Source: Streptomyces sp. NBC_01314
Lineage (GTDB): Bacteria; Actinomycetota; Actinomycetes; Streptomycetales; Streptomycetaceae
Assembly: GCF_041435215.1 (NCBI RefSeq)
Contig: NZ_CP108394.1
Location: 868,001-932,000, forward strand
Direction of reading: 5' to 3'
Length of the DNA stretch: 64,000 bases
Each line of letters opens with the position of its first letter. Position 1 is the first letter of the stretch. Shown here piece after piece: positions 26,024 through 36,303 of the stretch. The position numbers and the translations under genes were made by a program. A model generated the notes under the pieces. That model did no database searches. It was not told the DNA's origin and saw only the letters and a list, made by a program, of their open reading frames with translations.

Positions 26024-27028
26024 TCAGTAGGGCAGGCGACCTGTGGAGCGCAGGTGCCAGCGCCGTTCCGCGTAGGCGAGGTCGTCGCGCCACAGTCGGC
26101 CCGCGGCAGCCCGCATGAGCGGCCGCAGCAGCGGAGCCGCCTTGCGTGCCACGGCGAAACCGGGCCGGTCCGACGCCGCCACGACGGCCTCCACCACCGC
26201 CGTCCGGGGTCTGCCCCGGTCGTCGGGAGCGAGCGGCGTCGCGTGGGACTCCACGACCGAACCCAGGCCCTCGCCCTCGGTGATGCGCATGACGACCGTA
26301 CGCGGCTCGGGCGCGGTGAACACCGCCCGCACCGGCACGACGAGCCGCCCGGCGAGTCTGAAGGACACGTCGACGACGAAACCGTCCTCCTCCCCCGCGG
26401 GCGTGTCGACCGCGGTGAGGTCGACGAAGGAGTACGGGTGGAGCCAGGCGCCGTGCCACGGGTCGAGCCGGTTGGCGACCACGTCCTCCGGCTCGCAGGT
26501 GCCGACCCCCACATAGACCGCCGACACCGACGCCGCACGGGCCGGCCGCACCGGCACGACCGGTGCCGCGAGCGGCGGCTCGCCGCCCACGTCGTCGAGC
26601 CGCACCCACACCAGCACGCCGTCGTCGTGGGCGGGCAAGGGCTCCCAGCCCGCGAACGAGTTCCCGGTCAGGGCGAGTCCGTGCCAGTGGCAGACGAGCG
26701 TGCCGCAGCGCACGGGGCTGTCCTTCAGCGGCGCGCCCAGATGGGGGCAGACGCCGGGGCCGGCGACCAGTCGGCCGTCCGCGTCGCGCCAGACGACCAC
26801 CTCCCGACCGGAGACCGTTCGGGCCAGGGGACGATCGTCCCGGATGTCCCGAGTCGCGCCGACGACGTACCAGTTGCCCGACGGACGTGCCTGCGCGCGC
26901 TTGAGGGCGCGGGCGATCACGGCCGGGCGGGCCTCGTGCCAGGTGGGCCGCTGTCGTTCCCAGGCCACCGGGCTGCGGTTCAGGGACAGGGGATACCGTC
27001 CGCGGCGGACGGGACGCCGAGGGCTCAC
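26024..27028 (-). CDS. Rieske [2Fe-2S] protein of the carotenoid operon (DUF5914-like)
   Basis: 334 aa from GTG 27028, which overlaps the crtB stop as GTGA and has AGGAGG upstream. The Rieske ligands are clear: CPHLG and CHWHG, 16 residues apart, in the first 130 residues. The rest ([40 protein letters not shown]) resembles the DUF5914 domain seen beside phytoene synthase genes in actinomycetes. It is the last gene of crtE-crtI-crtB-Rieske. A role in carotenoid ring oxidation or desaturation is likely but not proven. Confidence 0.82.
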   Translation of the reverse strand: MSPRRPVRRGRYPLSLNRSPVAWERQRPTWHEARPAVIARALKRAQARPSGNWYVVGATRDIRDDRPLARTVSGREVVVWRDADGRLVAGPGVCPHLGAPLKDSPVRCGTLVCHWHGLALTGNSFAGWEPLPAHDDGVLVWVRLDDVGGEPPLAAPVVPVRPARAASVSAVYVGVGTCEPEDVVANRLDPWHGAWLHPYSFVDLTAVDTPAGEEDGFVVDVSFRLAGRLVVPVRAVFTAPEPRTVVMRITEGEGLGSVVESHATPLAPDDRGRPRTAVVEAVVAASDRPGFAVARKAAPLLRPLMRAAAGRLWRDDLAYAERRWHLRSTGRLPY

Positions 27029-28071
27029 GCGACCTCCTCGCGCAGCGGGTCCGGTGAGGCGGTGACGCCGTCCGGCAGATGTCCGGCGGCGGGCCGTGCG
27101 GCCCTCGCCGTCGGCGTTGCCGTCCGCCGTGCCCCGGCGTGCACCGCGGCCCGTGCCGCCGTCAGGCGTACGAGCCCGTCGACGGTGACCGCCGCACGCC
27201 GCCGCCGGGGGACCACGGCACGCCGGTGCAGCACCGCGTACCCGTCGTGGGCGACGGAGTCCAGGATGCCCCCGTACAGCACGAACGCCGTGCGGATGCA
27301 GGGACGTGCCACGGGGTCGAGCATGGCGAGGCCGGGAGCGGCTTCGCGGTAGACACCGCGGGTGAGGTCCTCGAAGGCCCGCAACGCCTGGGTGATCCGC
27401 CGGTCGCGGAGGCCTGTACGGCGGCTCCACGACAGCAACTCCCGGTCCACGCCGTGCGCTCCCAGCAGGTCGGCGGGCAGGTAGAGGCGGCCACGGTCGA
27501 GGTCCTCGCCCACGTCGCGCAGGAAGTTGGTCAGCTGGAAGGCGAGCCCCAGGGCGGCCGCGTGCGGGGCGGCGTCCTCGCGCGGGACCACCGTTCCCAG
27601 GATCGGCAGCATCTGCAGCCCGATCACGGCGGCGGAGCCGTGCATGTAGGCGCGCAGGTCCTCGTAGGTCGGGTAGTCGGTGACGTCCAGATCGCTGCGC
27701 ATGGACGCCATGAAGTCGCTGAAGTGCTGGTGGTCGATGGCGTACCGGCGGGCGGTGTCCGCGAGCGCGAGGACGACCGGCTCGGCGCTGTCGCCGTCGC
27801 GCAGGCCCCGTTCCAGGCGCGTGTGCAGGAGGGCGAGGTCCGCCGCGCGGCGGTGCTGCGGCACGCCCGTGTCCAGACGGTCGACGATGTCGTCGGCCCA
27901 GCGGGCGAAGCCGTAGAGCGCGTGCACGGCGGGGCGGCGTTCCACGGGCAGCAGCCGGGTGGCGAGGAAGTAGGTCCTGCCGTGCCTGGCGTTGAGGCGG
28001 CGGCAGCGCGTGTAGGCGTCGCGCAGTGCCGGCTCGGTGATGCCCGCCGCGTCGAGTTCGCGGGCGGTCAT
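27025..28071 (-). CDS. crtB: Phytoene synthase
   Basis: 348 aa from ATG 28071 (ATGA overlap with crtI). Both Asp-rich Mg2+ motifs are present: [11 protein letters not shown] (about residue 55) and [20 protein letters not shown] (about 165-185). It joins two geranylgeranyl diphosphates to phytoene. An Arg/Ala-rich tail of about 60 residues extends beyond the catalytic domain. Translationally coupled to its neighbours on both sides. Confidence 0.96.
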   Translation of the reverse strand: MTARELDAAGITEPALRDAYTRCRRLNARHGRTYFLATRLLPVERRPAVHALYGFARWADDIVDRLDTGVPQHRRAADLALLHTRLERGLRDGDSAEPVVLALADTARRYAIDHQHFSDFMASMRSDLDVTDYPTYEDLRAYMHGSAAVIGLQMLPILGTVVPREDAAPHAAALGLAFQLTNFLRDVGEDLDRGRLYLPADLLGAHGVDRELLSWSRRTGLRDRRITQALRAFEDLTRGVYREAAPGLAMLDPVARPCIRTAFVLYGGILDSVAHDGYAVLHRRAVVPRRRRAAVTVDGLVRLTAARAAVHAGARRTATPTARAARPAAGHLPDGVTASPDPLREEVA

Positions 28072-29612
28072 GGGGAGGTTCCTTCCGGTGCGGTCGGCGC
28101 GGTGCGCGGGCGCCTGGGGACGGGTGCCGCGTGCCGCCCGGTGATCCGGGCGGCGGCGAGCTTGCCGGACAGCAGGACGGTCGGCACGCCTACGCCCGGT
28201 GTGGTGCCACAGCCGGCGAGCACGGCGTTCGCGGTGCCGCGCACGAGGTTGCGTGGCCGGAACGGGCCGGTCTGCGCGAAGGTGTGGGCGGCCGAGAAGG
28301 GGGTGCCCGCCGCGTGCCCCCTGGCATGCCAGTCGGCCGGTGTGACCAGGGCCAGTTCCTCGACGGCGTCGGCGATACCGTCGAATCCGCGCCGTTCCAG
28401 TTCCCGCAGGATGCTGTCGCGGTAGCGCGGAGCCAGGTCGCCCCACGCGGCGGCGTCCGGTCCGATGTCGGTGTTCGGGCAGGGGGCGAGGATGTAGTGG
28501 AGGTGGCGGCCGGGCGGGGCGAGAGTCGGGTCCGTGGCGGTGGGGCGGGTGATCAGCAGCGACGGATCGCTCATCAGGCTGCCGGTGCGGGTGAGTTCCT
28601 CGAAGGTGCCCCGCCATGCGGCCCCGAAGGACAGCGTGTGGTGCGCGAGCCCGGGCCAGGTCCGGTCGGTGCCGGCGTGCAGGACGACGGCCGACGGCGA
28701 GTGCCTGATCCGCGACGGCCGACGCGGCGTGCGGCCGAGCAGGCCGTAGGCCACGGGCAGGTCCGGAGTGAGGACGACGGCGTCGCACGGGATGCGCTGC
28801 CGCGCGGTGACCACGGCGGTGACGCGGTCACCGGAGCGCTCCAGCCGGATGACCTCCTGCCCGAAACGCAGGTCGGCGCCCGCCTCGGCGGCGGCGTCCG
28901 CCATGGCCTGCGGCAGCGCGTGCATGCCGCCGCGGGGAAAGTAGACGCCGGCCACGGTGTCCATGTAGGCGATCACGGCGTACGCGGCGAGCGCCCGCGC
29001 CGGCGGTACCCCGGCGTAGAGCGCCTGGAAGGAGAAGACGCGGCGCAGGCGTTCGTCGCGGAGGTGGCGGGCGATGCGCGCGTCCAGCCGCCCGAAGCCG
29101 CCCAGCGCGGCGAGCCGGGCGAGGTCCGGGGTGAACAGTTGGAAGGGTGAGTCGAAGTTGGTGTCGATGAAGCGCCTCATCTGCGCCCGGTACAACTGCT
29201 CCAGCCAGCCGCGCAGCCGCCGGTAGCCCATGGCCTCCTCGGCACCCGCGAAGCGTTTGACCTCCGCTTCCATGGTCTCGGCGTCGGTGTGCACGTCGAG
29301 GCTGCTGCCGTCGGCGAACAGGGCCCGGTAGGCCGGGTGCAGGGGGACGAGTTCGACCCGGTCGCGCAGGTTCTCGCCGACCGCCGCGAAGGCCTCGTCC
29401 GCCAGTTCCGGCATGGTGAGCACGGTGGGGCCGGTGTCGATGCGGTAGCCGCCGCGTACCAGGCGGCCGGCGCGTCCGCCGGGCAACGCGTCACGCTCGA
29501 CGAGGGTGACGCGGCGGCCGGCACCGAGCAGGTGCAGTGCGGCCGCCAGGCCGGAGAGTCCGGCACCGACGACCACGACGTGATCCGTGCGCCCGGGAAC
29601 GGTCCTGGTCAT
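28068..29612 (-). CDS. crtI: Phytoene desaturase
   Basis: 514 aa from ATG 29612 (ATGA overlap with crtE). N-terminal FAD motif [35 protein letters not shown] with [12 protein letters not shown], and the C-terminal [19 protein letters not shown] segment are diagnostic of CrtI. It converts phytoene to lycopene with FAD at the membrane. Length matches the family. Confidence 0.96.
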   Translation of the reverse strand: MTRTVPGRTDHVVVVGAGLSGLAAALHLLGAGRRVTLVERDALPGGRAGRLVRGGYRIDTGPTVLTMPELADEAFAAVGENLRDRVELVPLHPAYRALFADGSSLDVHTDAETMEAEVKRFAGAEEAMGYRRLRGWLEQLYRAQMRRFIDTNFDSPFQLFTPDLARLAALGGFGRLDARIARHLRDERLRRVFSFQALYAGVPPARALAAYAVIAYMDTVAGVYFPRGGMHALPQAMADAAAEAGADLRFGQEVIRLERSGDRVTAVVTARQRIPCDAVVLTPDLPVAYGLLGRTPRRPSRIRHSPSAVVLHAGTDRTWPGLAHHTLSFGAAWRGTFEELTRTGSLMSDPSLLITRPTATDPTLAPPGRHLHYILAPCPNTDIGPDAAAWGDLAPRYRDSILRELERRGFDGIADAVEELALVTPADWHARGHAAGTPFSAAHTFAQTGPFRPRNLVRGTANAVLAGCGTTPGVGVPTVLLSGKLAAARITGRHAAPVPRRPRTAPTAPEGTSP

Positions 29613-30943
29613 CGGGTGGCCCCTTCGGCGCCCAGCGGGGGCGAGACCGGGGTGTCGTCCACGGGAGCGTGTGCGCCGCGGGAGGGCGGTGGCGTCGGCG
29701 CGCCGTCGGCCGTGGCGTGCAGCAGCTCCCGCAGTCGCAGGCGGCCCTCCGCTTCCAGCGGGGCGGACTCCAGATGGCGCAGGCCCCGGGCGACCAGCCG
29801 GTCGATCTTCGCCTCGACGATGTCGCGTGCACCGGTGCGGACGAGGACGTCGACGACCTCGGCGAGACCGTTCTCCGACAGATCGGCGTCGCCGAGCGAA
29901 TTCCGCAGGAGGGTGAGGGCACGCCGGTCGCCGGCTGCCTCGGCGCGGGCCTGGGCCATGGCGACCAGATAGGTGGGCTTGCCCGCCCGGATGTCGCCCC
30001 CGGTGGGTTTGCCGGTGTGCCGCGGGCCACCGAAGACGTCGCCGAGGTCGTCCCGGAGCTGGAAGGCGATGCCGACGCAGCGGCCCGCCGAGCACAGGGC
30101 CTGGGTCCGCGCGGCGTCCGCGCCCGCCAGAGCCGCTCCGAGGGCCAGTGGACGCTCCACCGAGTACAGGGCGCTCTTCAGGCAGGCGGCGCGGATCGCG
30201 CGGGCCGGCGATCTGGACGACGTGGCCTGGCCCTGGATGTCCAGGTACTGCCCGGCCACCATCTCGGTGCGCATGGTGCTCCACAGCTCGCGGACGACGC
30301 GGTCGGTGGCCGGTGCCGTCCTGGTGGCCGCGACGATGTCGTCCGCCCATGCCAGGGCCAGATCGCCGGCGAGGATCGCCGCTCCCTCCCCGAAGCGCGC
30401 CCCGTGCGCCGGATCCATGCCCTCGGCGTACTGCGCGGCGATGTCGGCGTGCAGGGCGAGTCGTCCGCGACGCAGCCGGGAGCCGTCCATGACGTCGTCG
30501 TGGACCAGCGCGCAGGTCTGGATCAGTTCGAGCGCGGCGCCGATGCGCAGGGCGGCCTCCGCCTCGGCGGCCCCTCCACCGCACGCGCGCAGGGCCCACC
30601 ACAGGAAGCGCGGACGCATGAGCCTGCCGCCGTCCAGGGCGAAACGCGCGACGCGCTCGGCCATATCCTCCGCGAACAGCGGGTCGAGGGCGGCGGCGCG
30701 TTCGGTGCGCTCCGACAGCAGGCCCTCCAGCACGCGTCGCACGGCCCCAGGGACGTCACCGTCGACGGCGTGCGGTTCGCCCGCGCCGGGCGGCGGATGC
30801 GAGGGGCCTTCCTGCTGCGTACCGGGGCAGGGGCTACGGCACCCGGGGCGCGGGTCGGCGCCCGCATGCTCCCGGCGCGGTGCCGCGCGGGATCCGGGCG
30901 GTGACGCAGCCGCGGGGTGATCCTTCGCGTCGCTCGGGCCCAT
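29609..30943 (-). CDS. crtE: Geranylgeranyl diphosphate synthase
   Basis: 444 aa from ATG 30943 with GGAAGG upstream. The prenyltransferase motifs are HDDVMDGS (first Asp-rich motif) and FQLRDDLGDVFG (second), with GKPTGGDIRAGKPTYL between helices. It makes the C20 precursor for CrtB. The first 75 residues are a Pro/Arg-rich extension not needed for the fold; a later start is possible. First gene of the leftward crt operon. Confidence 0.94.
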   Translation of the reverse strand: MGPSDAKDHPAAASPPGSRAAPRREHAGADPRPGCRSPCPGTQQEGPSHPPPGAGEPHAVDGDVPGAVRRVLEGLLSERTERAAALDPLFAEDMAERVARFALDGGRLMRPRFLWWALRACGGGAAEAEAALRIGAALELIQTCALVHDDVMDGSRLRRGRLALHADIAAQYAEGMDPAHGARFGEGAAILAGDLALAWADDIVAATRTAPATDRVVRELWSTMRTEMVAGQYLDIQGQATSSRSPARAIRAACLKSALYSVERPLALGAALAGADAARTQALCSAGRCVGIAFQLRDDLGDVFGGPRHTGKPTGGDIRAGKPTYLVAMAQARAEAAGDRRALTLLRNSLGDADLSENGLAEVVDVLVRTGARDIVEAKIDRLVARGLRHLESAPLEAEGRLRLRELLHATADGAPTPPPSRGAHAPVDDTPVSPPLGAEGATR

Positions 30944-31239
30944 CACGGTTCCTTCCGTCGCAAACACAGCGGTACCTGCCTCAACGCCTTCCGTGGCAGA
31001 GGTGCCCGCGGATGCGCCGGACGAGTGAAAAGGGTGCGGTCCGTTCACGGGCGGGGGCCATCCGTGCGACGGCGCGCCACCATCCGGCGCAAAGCGCTGC
31101 ACAGACGATGCAAGTTGTCCCCTCTTCGCCCGTCCTCCCAAGGTGGAGGAGTGGCAGGAGCCGAGCGACGCGCTCCCGACACGGACGGAACGGGTGCCCC
31201 CGGGAAGCACGCCCGTCACCCCGCATGGCGCGACGGACA
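30944..31239. promoter_or_regulatory. Upstream region of the leftward crt operon
   Basis: Must contain the crtE promoter, read leftward. A TTGAGG element on the minus strand near 30990 is a possible -35 box, but I could not place a convincing -10. No gene seen. Confidence 0.3.
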
Positions 31240-31361
31240 CAGCCCGCACCGCCGAAGTCACCGGCTGGCCGCTGGGCACGGTCAAGAGCCATGCCCGACG
31301 CGGGCTGCAGCGGCTGAGCCGCTACCTCCAGGAGGAACGCGTCCAGGATCACTCGGCGTAA
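31240..31361 (+). pseudogene. Sigma-factor region 4 fragment (ECF-like relic)
   Basis: The plus strand reads AEVTGWPLGTVKSHARRGLQRLSRYL, the helix-turn-helix of sigma region 4.2 in ECF factors, ending at a stop at 31361. Upstream in frame there is no region 2 or the rest of region 4. In S. coelicolor an ECF sigma gene (litS) with litR sits beside the crt genes and drives light-induced pigment; this fragment, placed between the two crt operons, may be what remains of such a gene. Confidence 0.5.
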
Positions 31362-31843
31362 TACGGTGCGGAATCAATGCGAAGCGGTGCGGTGCGGTAC
31401 CTACGACGTGGGAGCGGGAGAGGAAGAGCGGGATCGGGAGAGGAAGAACTCGTACGCTGCCGCATCGCCGCCCTCCTGCCGCGCTGAATGTGCCGCTGCC
31501 CGCCCGGTTCCTCTCACCCCTTCGCGGGCCGGGCGTCGTGCGGGAGCTCCCCGACATGCGAGGCTGCACGCCGCATCCCAGGGGCAGCCGGAACTCATGC
31601 GCCACGCACCCCAAGTCCCCCGCACCGTCGAACCCGCACCTCCCGCCGCACGGCCGGAGCGACACCCTGGGACGCGGAGACGACCACGCCCCATCCACAC
31701 CGCCGCCGCTCCCCCACACCCCCCACACGGCCGACAATCCGGTCGAGCCTGCATCCGCCCCGGTCCCCCGGGCGGAAAGCTGGCGAGAGGCCGACGGCTG
31801 CGCGCATTCCGCCGGCACGCATGGACAGGGGAGGGAGCCGCAG
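31362..31843. other. Upstream region of crtY
   Basis: About 480 bp with no supportable gene; should include the crtYTU promoter and a C-rich stretch around 31680-31740. The frame of crtY is open through this region but is Pro/His/Arg-rich and unlike a protein. Confidence 0.4.
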
Positions 31844-33079
31844 GTGCTGGAGGCTGACGTGGCCATCGTGGGCGCGGGAGCGGCCGGGCTGTCCCTCGCC
31901 CACCGGCTGTCACTCAGCGCCCCCGACAGCCCCCGCCTGTCAGTGATCCTGATGGACGCCCCACCCGGCCCGCTGCATCCCCCGAGCCGCACCTGGTGCT
32001 TCTGGGAGAAGGGGCCCGGTCCCTATGACACCGCCCTGAGCGCCGCCTGGCGGCGACTGCGGGTGCGTACTCCCGAGGGCCGGATCATCGAGGAGGACAT
32101 CGCGCCCCTGACGTACAAGATGCTCCGCTCCGACGACTTCGAGGAACTCGTCACGCGCCGACTGGCCCGAAGCGACGAAGTCCGCCGCCTGGAGGCCGCG
32201 GTCGAAACAGTGAACGACATTGTTGGGGGTGCCGAGATCCACGCCCGGACCGGCCAGGGCGTCCCCGTGACCGTACGCGTCCGCTGGGTCTTCGACTCCC
32301 GGCCTCTCGGGAGCCTGCCTGCCGCCCGCACCACTCTCCTGCAGCACTTCCACGGCTGGTTCGTCCGCACCGAGCAACCGGTGTTCGATCGCGACACGGT
32401 GGAGTTCATGGACTTCCGGGTCCCGCAGCCGCCCGGCGGACTCGCCTTCGGCTATGTCCTGCCCACCGACAGCCGCCAGGCGCTCCTGGAGTACACCGAG
32501 TTCTCCGGTGCCGTCCTGTCCCACGACGCCTACGACACCGCGCTGCGCCACTACACCGGGGAGGTGCTGCGCCTCGGCGGCTTCGAGGTCGTCTCGACCG
32601 AGACCGGAGTGATCCCCATGACCGACGCGCGCTTCGACCGCCGGTCGGGGCCTTCGGTGTTCCGTATCGGTACGGCGGGCGGCGCCACACGGCCGTCCAC
32701 GGGCTACACCTTCTCCGCGATCCAGCGGCAGACACGAGCAGTCGCCGCCGCGCTGCGGGCCGGCCGGCACCCGCTGCCTCCCCCCGCCCACAAGGCCCGC
32801 TCGCGCGCGATGGACGCGGTACTGCTGAGAGCCCTGGACAGCGGCCGGGTCGACGGCGCCGCGTTCTTCGCGCGGCTGTTCTCCCGGCTCCCGATGGAGC
32901 GGCTGCTGCGCTTCCTGGACGGTGAGACCCGCCTCCACGAGGACCTCGCCCTCGGCATCCACACGCCCGTGCTGCCGATGCTCCGCTCCGCCGCGGAACT
33001 GTCCTGGCTGCCCCGCAGGCCCGCCCCACGCCGCACCTTCGGCCAACCGTTCCCCGACCGTGATCCCGACCGCCCATGA
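31844..33079 (+). CDS. crtY: Lycopene beta-cyclase
   Basis: 411 aa from GTG 31844 with GGGAGGG upstream. The N-terminal dinucleotide motif DVAIVGAGAAGLSLAHRL, the RTWCFWEKGPGP block and GGATRPSTGYTFSAIQRQ are CrtY signatures. It cyclises lycopene ends to beta-carotene. First gene of the rightward crtY-crtT-crtU set. Confidence 0.93.
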   Translation: MLEADVAIVGAGAAGLSLAHRLSLSAPDSPRLSVILMDAPPGPLHPPSRTWCFWEKGPGPYDTALSAAWRRLRVRTPEGRIIEEDIAPLTYKMLRSDDFEELVTRRLARSDEVRRLEAAVETVNDIVGGAEIHARTGQGVPVTVRVRWVFDSRPLGSLPAARTTLLQHFHGWFVRTEQPVFDRDTVEFMDFRVPQPPGGLAFGYVLPTDSRQALLEYTEFSGAVLSHDAYDTALRHYTGEVLRLGGFEVVSTETGVIPMTDARFDRRSGPSVFRIGTAGGATRPSTGYTFSAIQRQTRAVAAALRAGRHPLPPPAHKARSRAMDAVLLRALDSGRVDGAAFFARLFSRLPMERLLRFLDGETRLHEDLALGIHTPVLPMLRSAAELSWLPRRPAPRRTFGQPFPDRDPDRP

Positions 33080-33115
33080 CCGGCACGGACCCCTTCGGGT
33101 ACCCCGCCCCCGTAC

Positions 33116-33190
33116 ACCCGACCTGCGTGTACCCGACCTTCGTGCACCTGACTTCCATGCACCTGAGCTCCGTGCACCAGACCTGTGTGC
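33116..33190. repeat. 15-bp degenerate tandem repeat, five copies
   Basis: Units of the form accYgacctNcgtgc run head to tail from 33116 to 33190 between crtY and crtT, ending just before the crtT ribosome site. The 15-bp period equals five codons and one frame reads as repeats of A-P-D-L-R. No spacers, so not a CRISPR array. Confidence 0.85.
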
Positions 33191-33209
33191 ACCCCACCGA
33201 GGAGACCCC

Positions 33210-33938
33210 GTGACGCTGCTCCGCGACGAGGATCTGGCCGCCGCGTTCGACCACGCCTCTCGTAGCTACGACACACTGGTGGCCGCCAACCCCGGCTACC
33301 ACGCCCATCTGCGCCGCTCGGCGCGCCGCCTCGGCCTGCCCCGAGGTGGCGCCGGCCTGCGCGTCCTGGACCTCGGCTGCGGCACCGGCGCGTCCACCGC
33401 CGCGCTCTCCGCCGTTCTCCCCGGCGCCGAGATCACCGCGGTGGACGCCTCGGCAGGCATGCTGGAGCGGGCGGCCCGCAAACCCTGGCGCGACGGGGTG
33501 AGTTTCGTGCGCGCGCCCGCCGAACGTCTGGTGAAGGCCGGTGTGGAGGGGCCGTTCGACGCGGTGTTCGCGGCCTATCTCTTCCGGAACGTCACCGATC
33601 CCGACGCCGTCCTCTCGACGGTGCGCGACGTACTGGCGCCGCGGGGCCGCCTGGCGGTGCACGAGTACACCCTCAGCGGCCGAGCCACGCACCGCGCCGT
33701 GTGGACGGGGGTGTGCCGCGGCGTGGTCCTGCCCGTCGCCGCCATCCTCGGCGACGGTGGCCTGTACCGCCATCTGTGGCGCAGCGTGGTGGAGTTCGAC
33801 ACCGCGGACGCCTTCGCCGCCCGGGTCCGCTCCCACGGCTTCGAAGCCGTCAGGGTGCTGCCCCTGCCGGGATGGCAGACCGGCATCACGCACACGGTCG
33901 TCGCTCGTCGACCGGCCACCACCGAGGACGGCCGATGA
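33210..33938 (+). CDS. crtT: Carotenoid-locus SAM methyltransferase
   Basis: 242 aa from GTG 33210 with GAGGAG upstream. Motif I is VLDLGCGTGASTAAL (about 50-65), followed by ITAVDASAGMLE and FDAVFAAYLFRNVTDPDAVLSTV, a class I SAM fold of the UbiE type. Position between crtY and crtU matches crtT in streptomycete isorenieratene clusters. The exact substrate of CrtT is not settled. ATGA overlap with crtU. Confidence 0.88.
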   Translation: MTLLRDEDLAAAFDHASRSYDTLVAANPGYHAHLRRSARRLGLPRGGAGLRVLDLGCGTGASTAALSAVLPGAEITAVDASAGMLERAARKPWRDGVSFVRAPAERLVKAGVEGPFDAVFAAYLFRNVTDPDAVLSTVRDVLAPRGRLAVHEYTLSGRATHRAVWTGVCRGVVLPVAAILGDGGLYRHLWRSVVEFDTADAFAARVRSHGFEAVRVLPLPGWQTGITHTVVARRPATTEDGR

Positions 33939-35488
33939 GGGCTCCCCGGCGCACCGACCCGATGAGGCCCGGCAGGGACCGGCGGGCCCGCAGACTGGAC
34001 GCCGTCCCGGGCGCCCCGCGCTGCACGGGCGGCCGTCCCCCGACCACCGCCGTCGTCGGGGGCGGCATCGCCGGACTGGCGGCCGCGACGGCCCTCGCCG
34101 AACGCGGCACGCGGGTCACGCTCTACGAACGGGAGCCGACCCTCGGCGGACGCCTGGCCGGCTGGCCGACCGTTCTGTCGGACGGCACCACCGTCACCAT
34201 GAGCCGCGGCTTCCACGCGTTCTTCCGCCAGTACTACAACCTGCGCGGACTGCTGCGGCGCACCGACCCCGGTCTCACGCGTATGCGGGGGCTGCCTGAC
34301 TATCCCCTACGGCACGTCGACGGCCTCGACGACAGTTTCCGGCACGTCCCGCGCACCCCGCCGTGGAGCGCGCTCGGATTCGTCGCCCTGAGTCCTGCCT
34401 TCGGCCTGCGGGACCTGTTCCGCATCAACCCGGTCGCCGCGCTGCCCCTTCTGGACGTCCGGGTCCCCGAGGTCCACACCCGTCTCGACGACGTCAGCGC
34501 CCGCGACTTCCTCGACGCGATCCGTTTCCCCGAGGCCGCACAGCACCTCGCGTTCGAGGTGTTCTCCCGCAGCTTCTTCGCCGACCCCCGCGAACTGTCC
34601 GCGGCCGAGATGGTACTCATGTTCCACATCTACTTTCTCGGCTCGGCGGAAGGGCTCCTGTTCGACGTACCCGTCGAACCCTTCCCCACCGCCCTGTGGG
34701 ACCCCCTCGCGGACTACCTGCGCGGCCACGGAGCCGATCTGCGCGCCGGGACCCCGGTCGAGATGATCGAGCCCACGCCCGACGGCGGCTTCCTCGTCGC
34801 CGCCGGCCAGGAGGAACAACGTCACGACACCGTCGTCCTGGCCCTGGACACGGTCGGCCTCCGCTCCCTCGTCGGACGCTCCCCGCGGCTGGCCGACGCC
34901 GCGTGGCGCGAGCGGGTGGCGACCCTGCGCGGCGCGCCGCCGTTCCTGGTCTCACGCCTGTGGCTGGACCGCCCCGTCGCCGCCGACCGTCCCGGCTTCC
35001 TGGGCACCAGCGGCTACGGCACCCTCGACAACGTCAGCGTGCTCGACCGCTGGGAGGGCGAGGCGGCGCGCTGGGCCGCCCGCGCCGGCGGATCCGTCGT
35101 GGAACTGCACGCCTACGCCCTGCCCGACCGCTCGCCCCACGACGTCGAACAGAAGCATCTGCTGGAGCAGTTGCACCGCGTGTATCCCGAGACACGCGAG
35201 GCGACCGTGCTGGACGAACGGCACGAGTGGCGGGCCGACTGCCCGCTGTTCCCGGTCGGCGAGTACGACAGCCGCCCCACGGTTCGCACCAGCGACCCCG
35301 GACTGGTGGTGGCCGGGGACCTGGTCCGCACCGGCCTCCCGGTCGCCCTCATGGAGCGCGCGGCCACCAGCGGGTTCCTCGCCGCCAACGCGCTGCTCGA
35401 GCGGTGGGGAGTGGGCGGCCAGACGCTGTGGACCGTGCCCGACCGTGGCCGCGGCCCGCTGCTGCGCCGCCTCGCGCGACTCGGATGA
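33935..35488 (+). CDS. crtU: Isorenieratene synthase-type carotenoid desaturase/methyltransferase
   Basis: 517 aa from ATG 33935. After a basic 37-residue N-terminal stretch comes the FAD motif TTAVVGGGIAGLAAATALAERG and LGGRLAGW; MSRGFHAFFRQYYNLR and the C-terminal VVAGDLVRTGLPVALMERAATSG are typical of CrtU. It turns the beta-ionone rings of beta-carotene into aromatic rings, giving isorenieratene. Last gene of the rightward set. Confidence 0.93.
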   Translation: MRAPRRTDPMRPGRDRRARRLDAVPGAPRCTGGRPPTTAVVGGGIAGLAAATALAERGTRVTLYEREPTLGGRLAGWPTVLSDGTTVTMSRGFHAFFRQYYNLRGLLRRTDPGLTRMRGLPDYPLRHVDGLDDSFRHVPRTPPWSALGFVALSPAFGLRDLFRINPVAALPLLDVRVPEVHTRLDDVSARDFLDAIRFPEAAQHLAFEVFSRSFFADPRELSAAEMVLMFHIYFLGSAEGLLFDVPVEPFPTALWDPLADYLRGHGADLRAGTPVEMIEPTPDGGFLVAAGQEEQRHDTVVLALDTVGLRSLVGRSPRLADAAWRERVATLRGAPPFLVSRLWLDRPVAADRPGFLGTSGYGTLDNVSVLDRWEGEAARWAARAGGSVVELHAYALPDRSPHDVEQKHLLEQLHRVYPETREATVLDERHEWRADCPLFPVGEYDSRPTVRTSDPGLVVAGDLVRTGLPVALMERAATSGFLAANALLERWGVGGQTLWTVPDRGRGPLLRRLARLG

Positions 35489-35766
35489 GCCCGTGGGTGC
35501 CCGGGCAGTCGGCCAGGCCGCGTTCCGTACTTGTTCGCCTGACCGGCGTTCGGCACCGTGGATCACGCTGAGCTGCCGTTCCCGTGCCGCATGGGCGGTC
35601 CACCGGTGGGCACCCGCCAGGAACGACGTCGGTCAGGGCGCCCCGGGCCGTGCATGTCAGGGCACAGCCACCGTGCCATTTCTCGGCTTGGCCGCTCCCG
35701 ATTTGGCCTCTCCGAGCGTGCCCGGCGGTTGCCACACCTGTCACATGCGAAAGGGGCCGGCCGACC

Positions 35767-36261
35767 ATGAAACGCCCGCACGAGGGAGCTGAGGTGCCCG
35801 ACAGGTCGCATGCGCGTCCCGAAGGCCTCAACGACACAACGGTCGAGGCGCTCGGTTCGTTGTCCAAGGCGCTGGAGACCACAGAGCGTGCCCGAGGGCA
35901 CTTGTTCTCCTTCCACCAGTTGACCGGAACGGCGGATCTGGAGCTGGACCGGGCCACGTCCCTGCTCCGCGAGGCGGGCCACGAGGAGTGGGCCCGCCGC
36001 ATCGAATCAGAAGTCCTGGGACGCAACGTCATTCCGGGCCACTGGACGTTCCAGATCGTCGAGGCCTACGACCAGACCTACTACCAGACGTTCAAAAGCC
36101 TGGAGCGCGACGCGGTGGATGAGCTCGCCGAAGGACGCGCCCACCTGTACGAGGCTGAGATGAAGGAAGCCCGCCGCACTCACCATCATCCAGATCACAC
36201 CTACCGACCCGACAGCCCCGGCACCCGCCCGCCAACCCCTCCTTTCGACCGTCGTACGTGA
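35767..36261 (+). CDS. Conserved hypothetical protein
   Basis: 164 aa from ATG 35767 with AAAGGGG upstream. Mostly helical and charged: SLSKALETTERARGHLFSFHQ, LELDRATSLLREAGHEEWARR, then HWTFQIVEAYDQTYY and a polar His/Pro-rich tail. It has no signal peptide or membrane segment. I associate this pattern with a small actinomycete family of unknown function, but I cannot name a role. Confidence 0.75.
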   Translation: MKRPHEGAEVPDRSHARPEGLNDTTVEALGSLSKALETTERARGHLFSFHQLTGTADLELDRATSLLREAGHEEWARRIESEVLGRNVIPGHWTFQIVEAYDQTYYQTFKSLERDAVDELAEGRAHLYEAEMKEARRTHHHPDHTYRPDSPGTRPPTPPFDRRT

Positions 36262-36303
36262 TCGGCCGTCGCGATTCGAGTCCCGGATGCCGACGCGGTC
36301 GTG

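Noticed and set aside
33116..33190. CRISPR array
   Set aside because: The 15-bp units are directly adjacent with no spacers and no cas genes are near.
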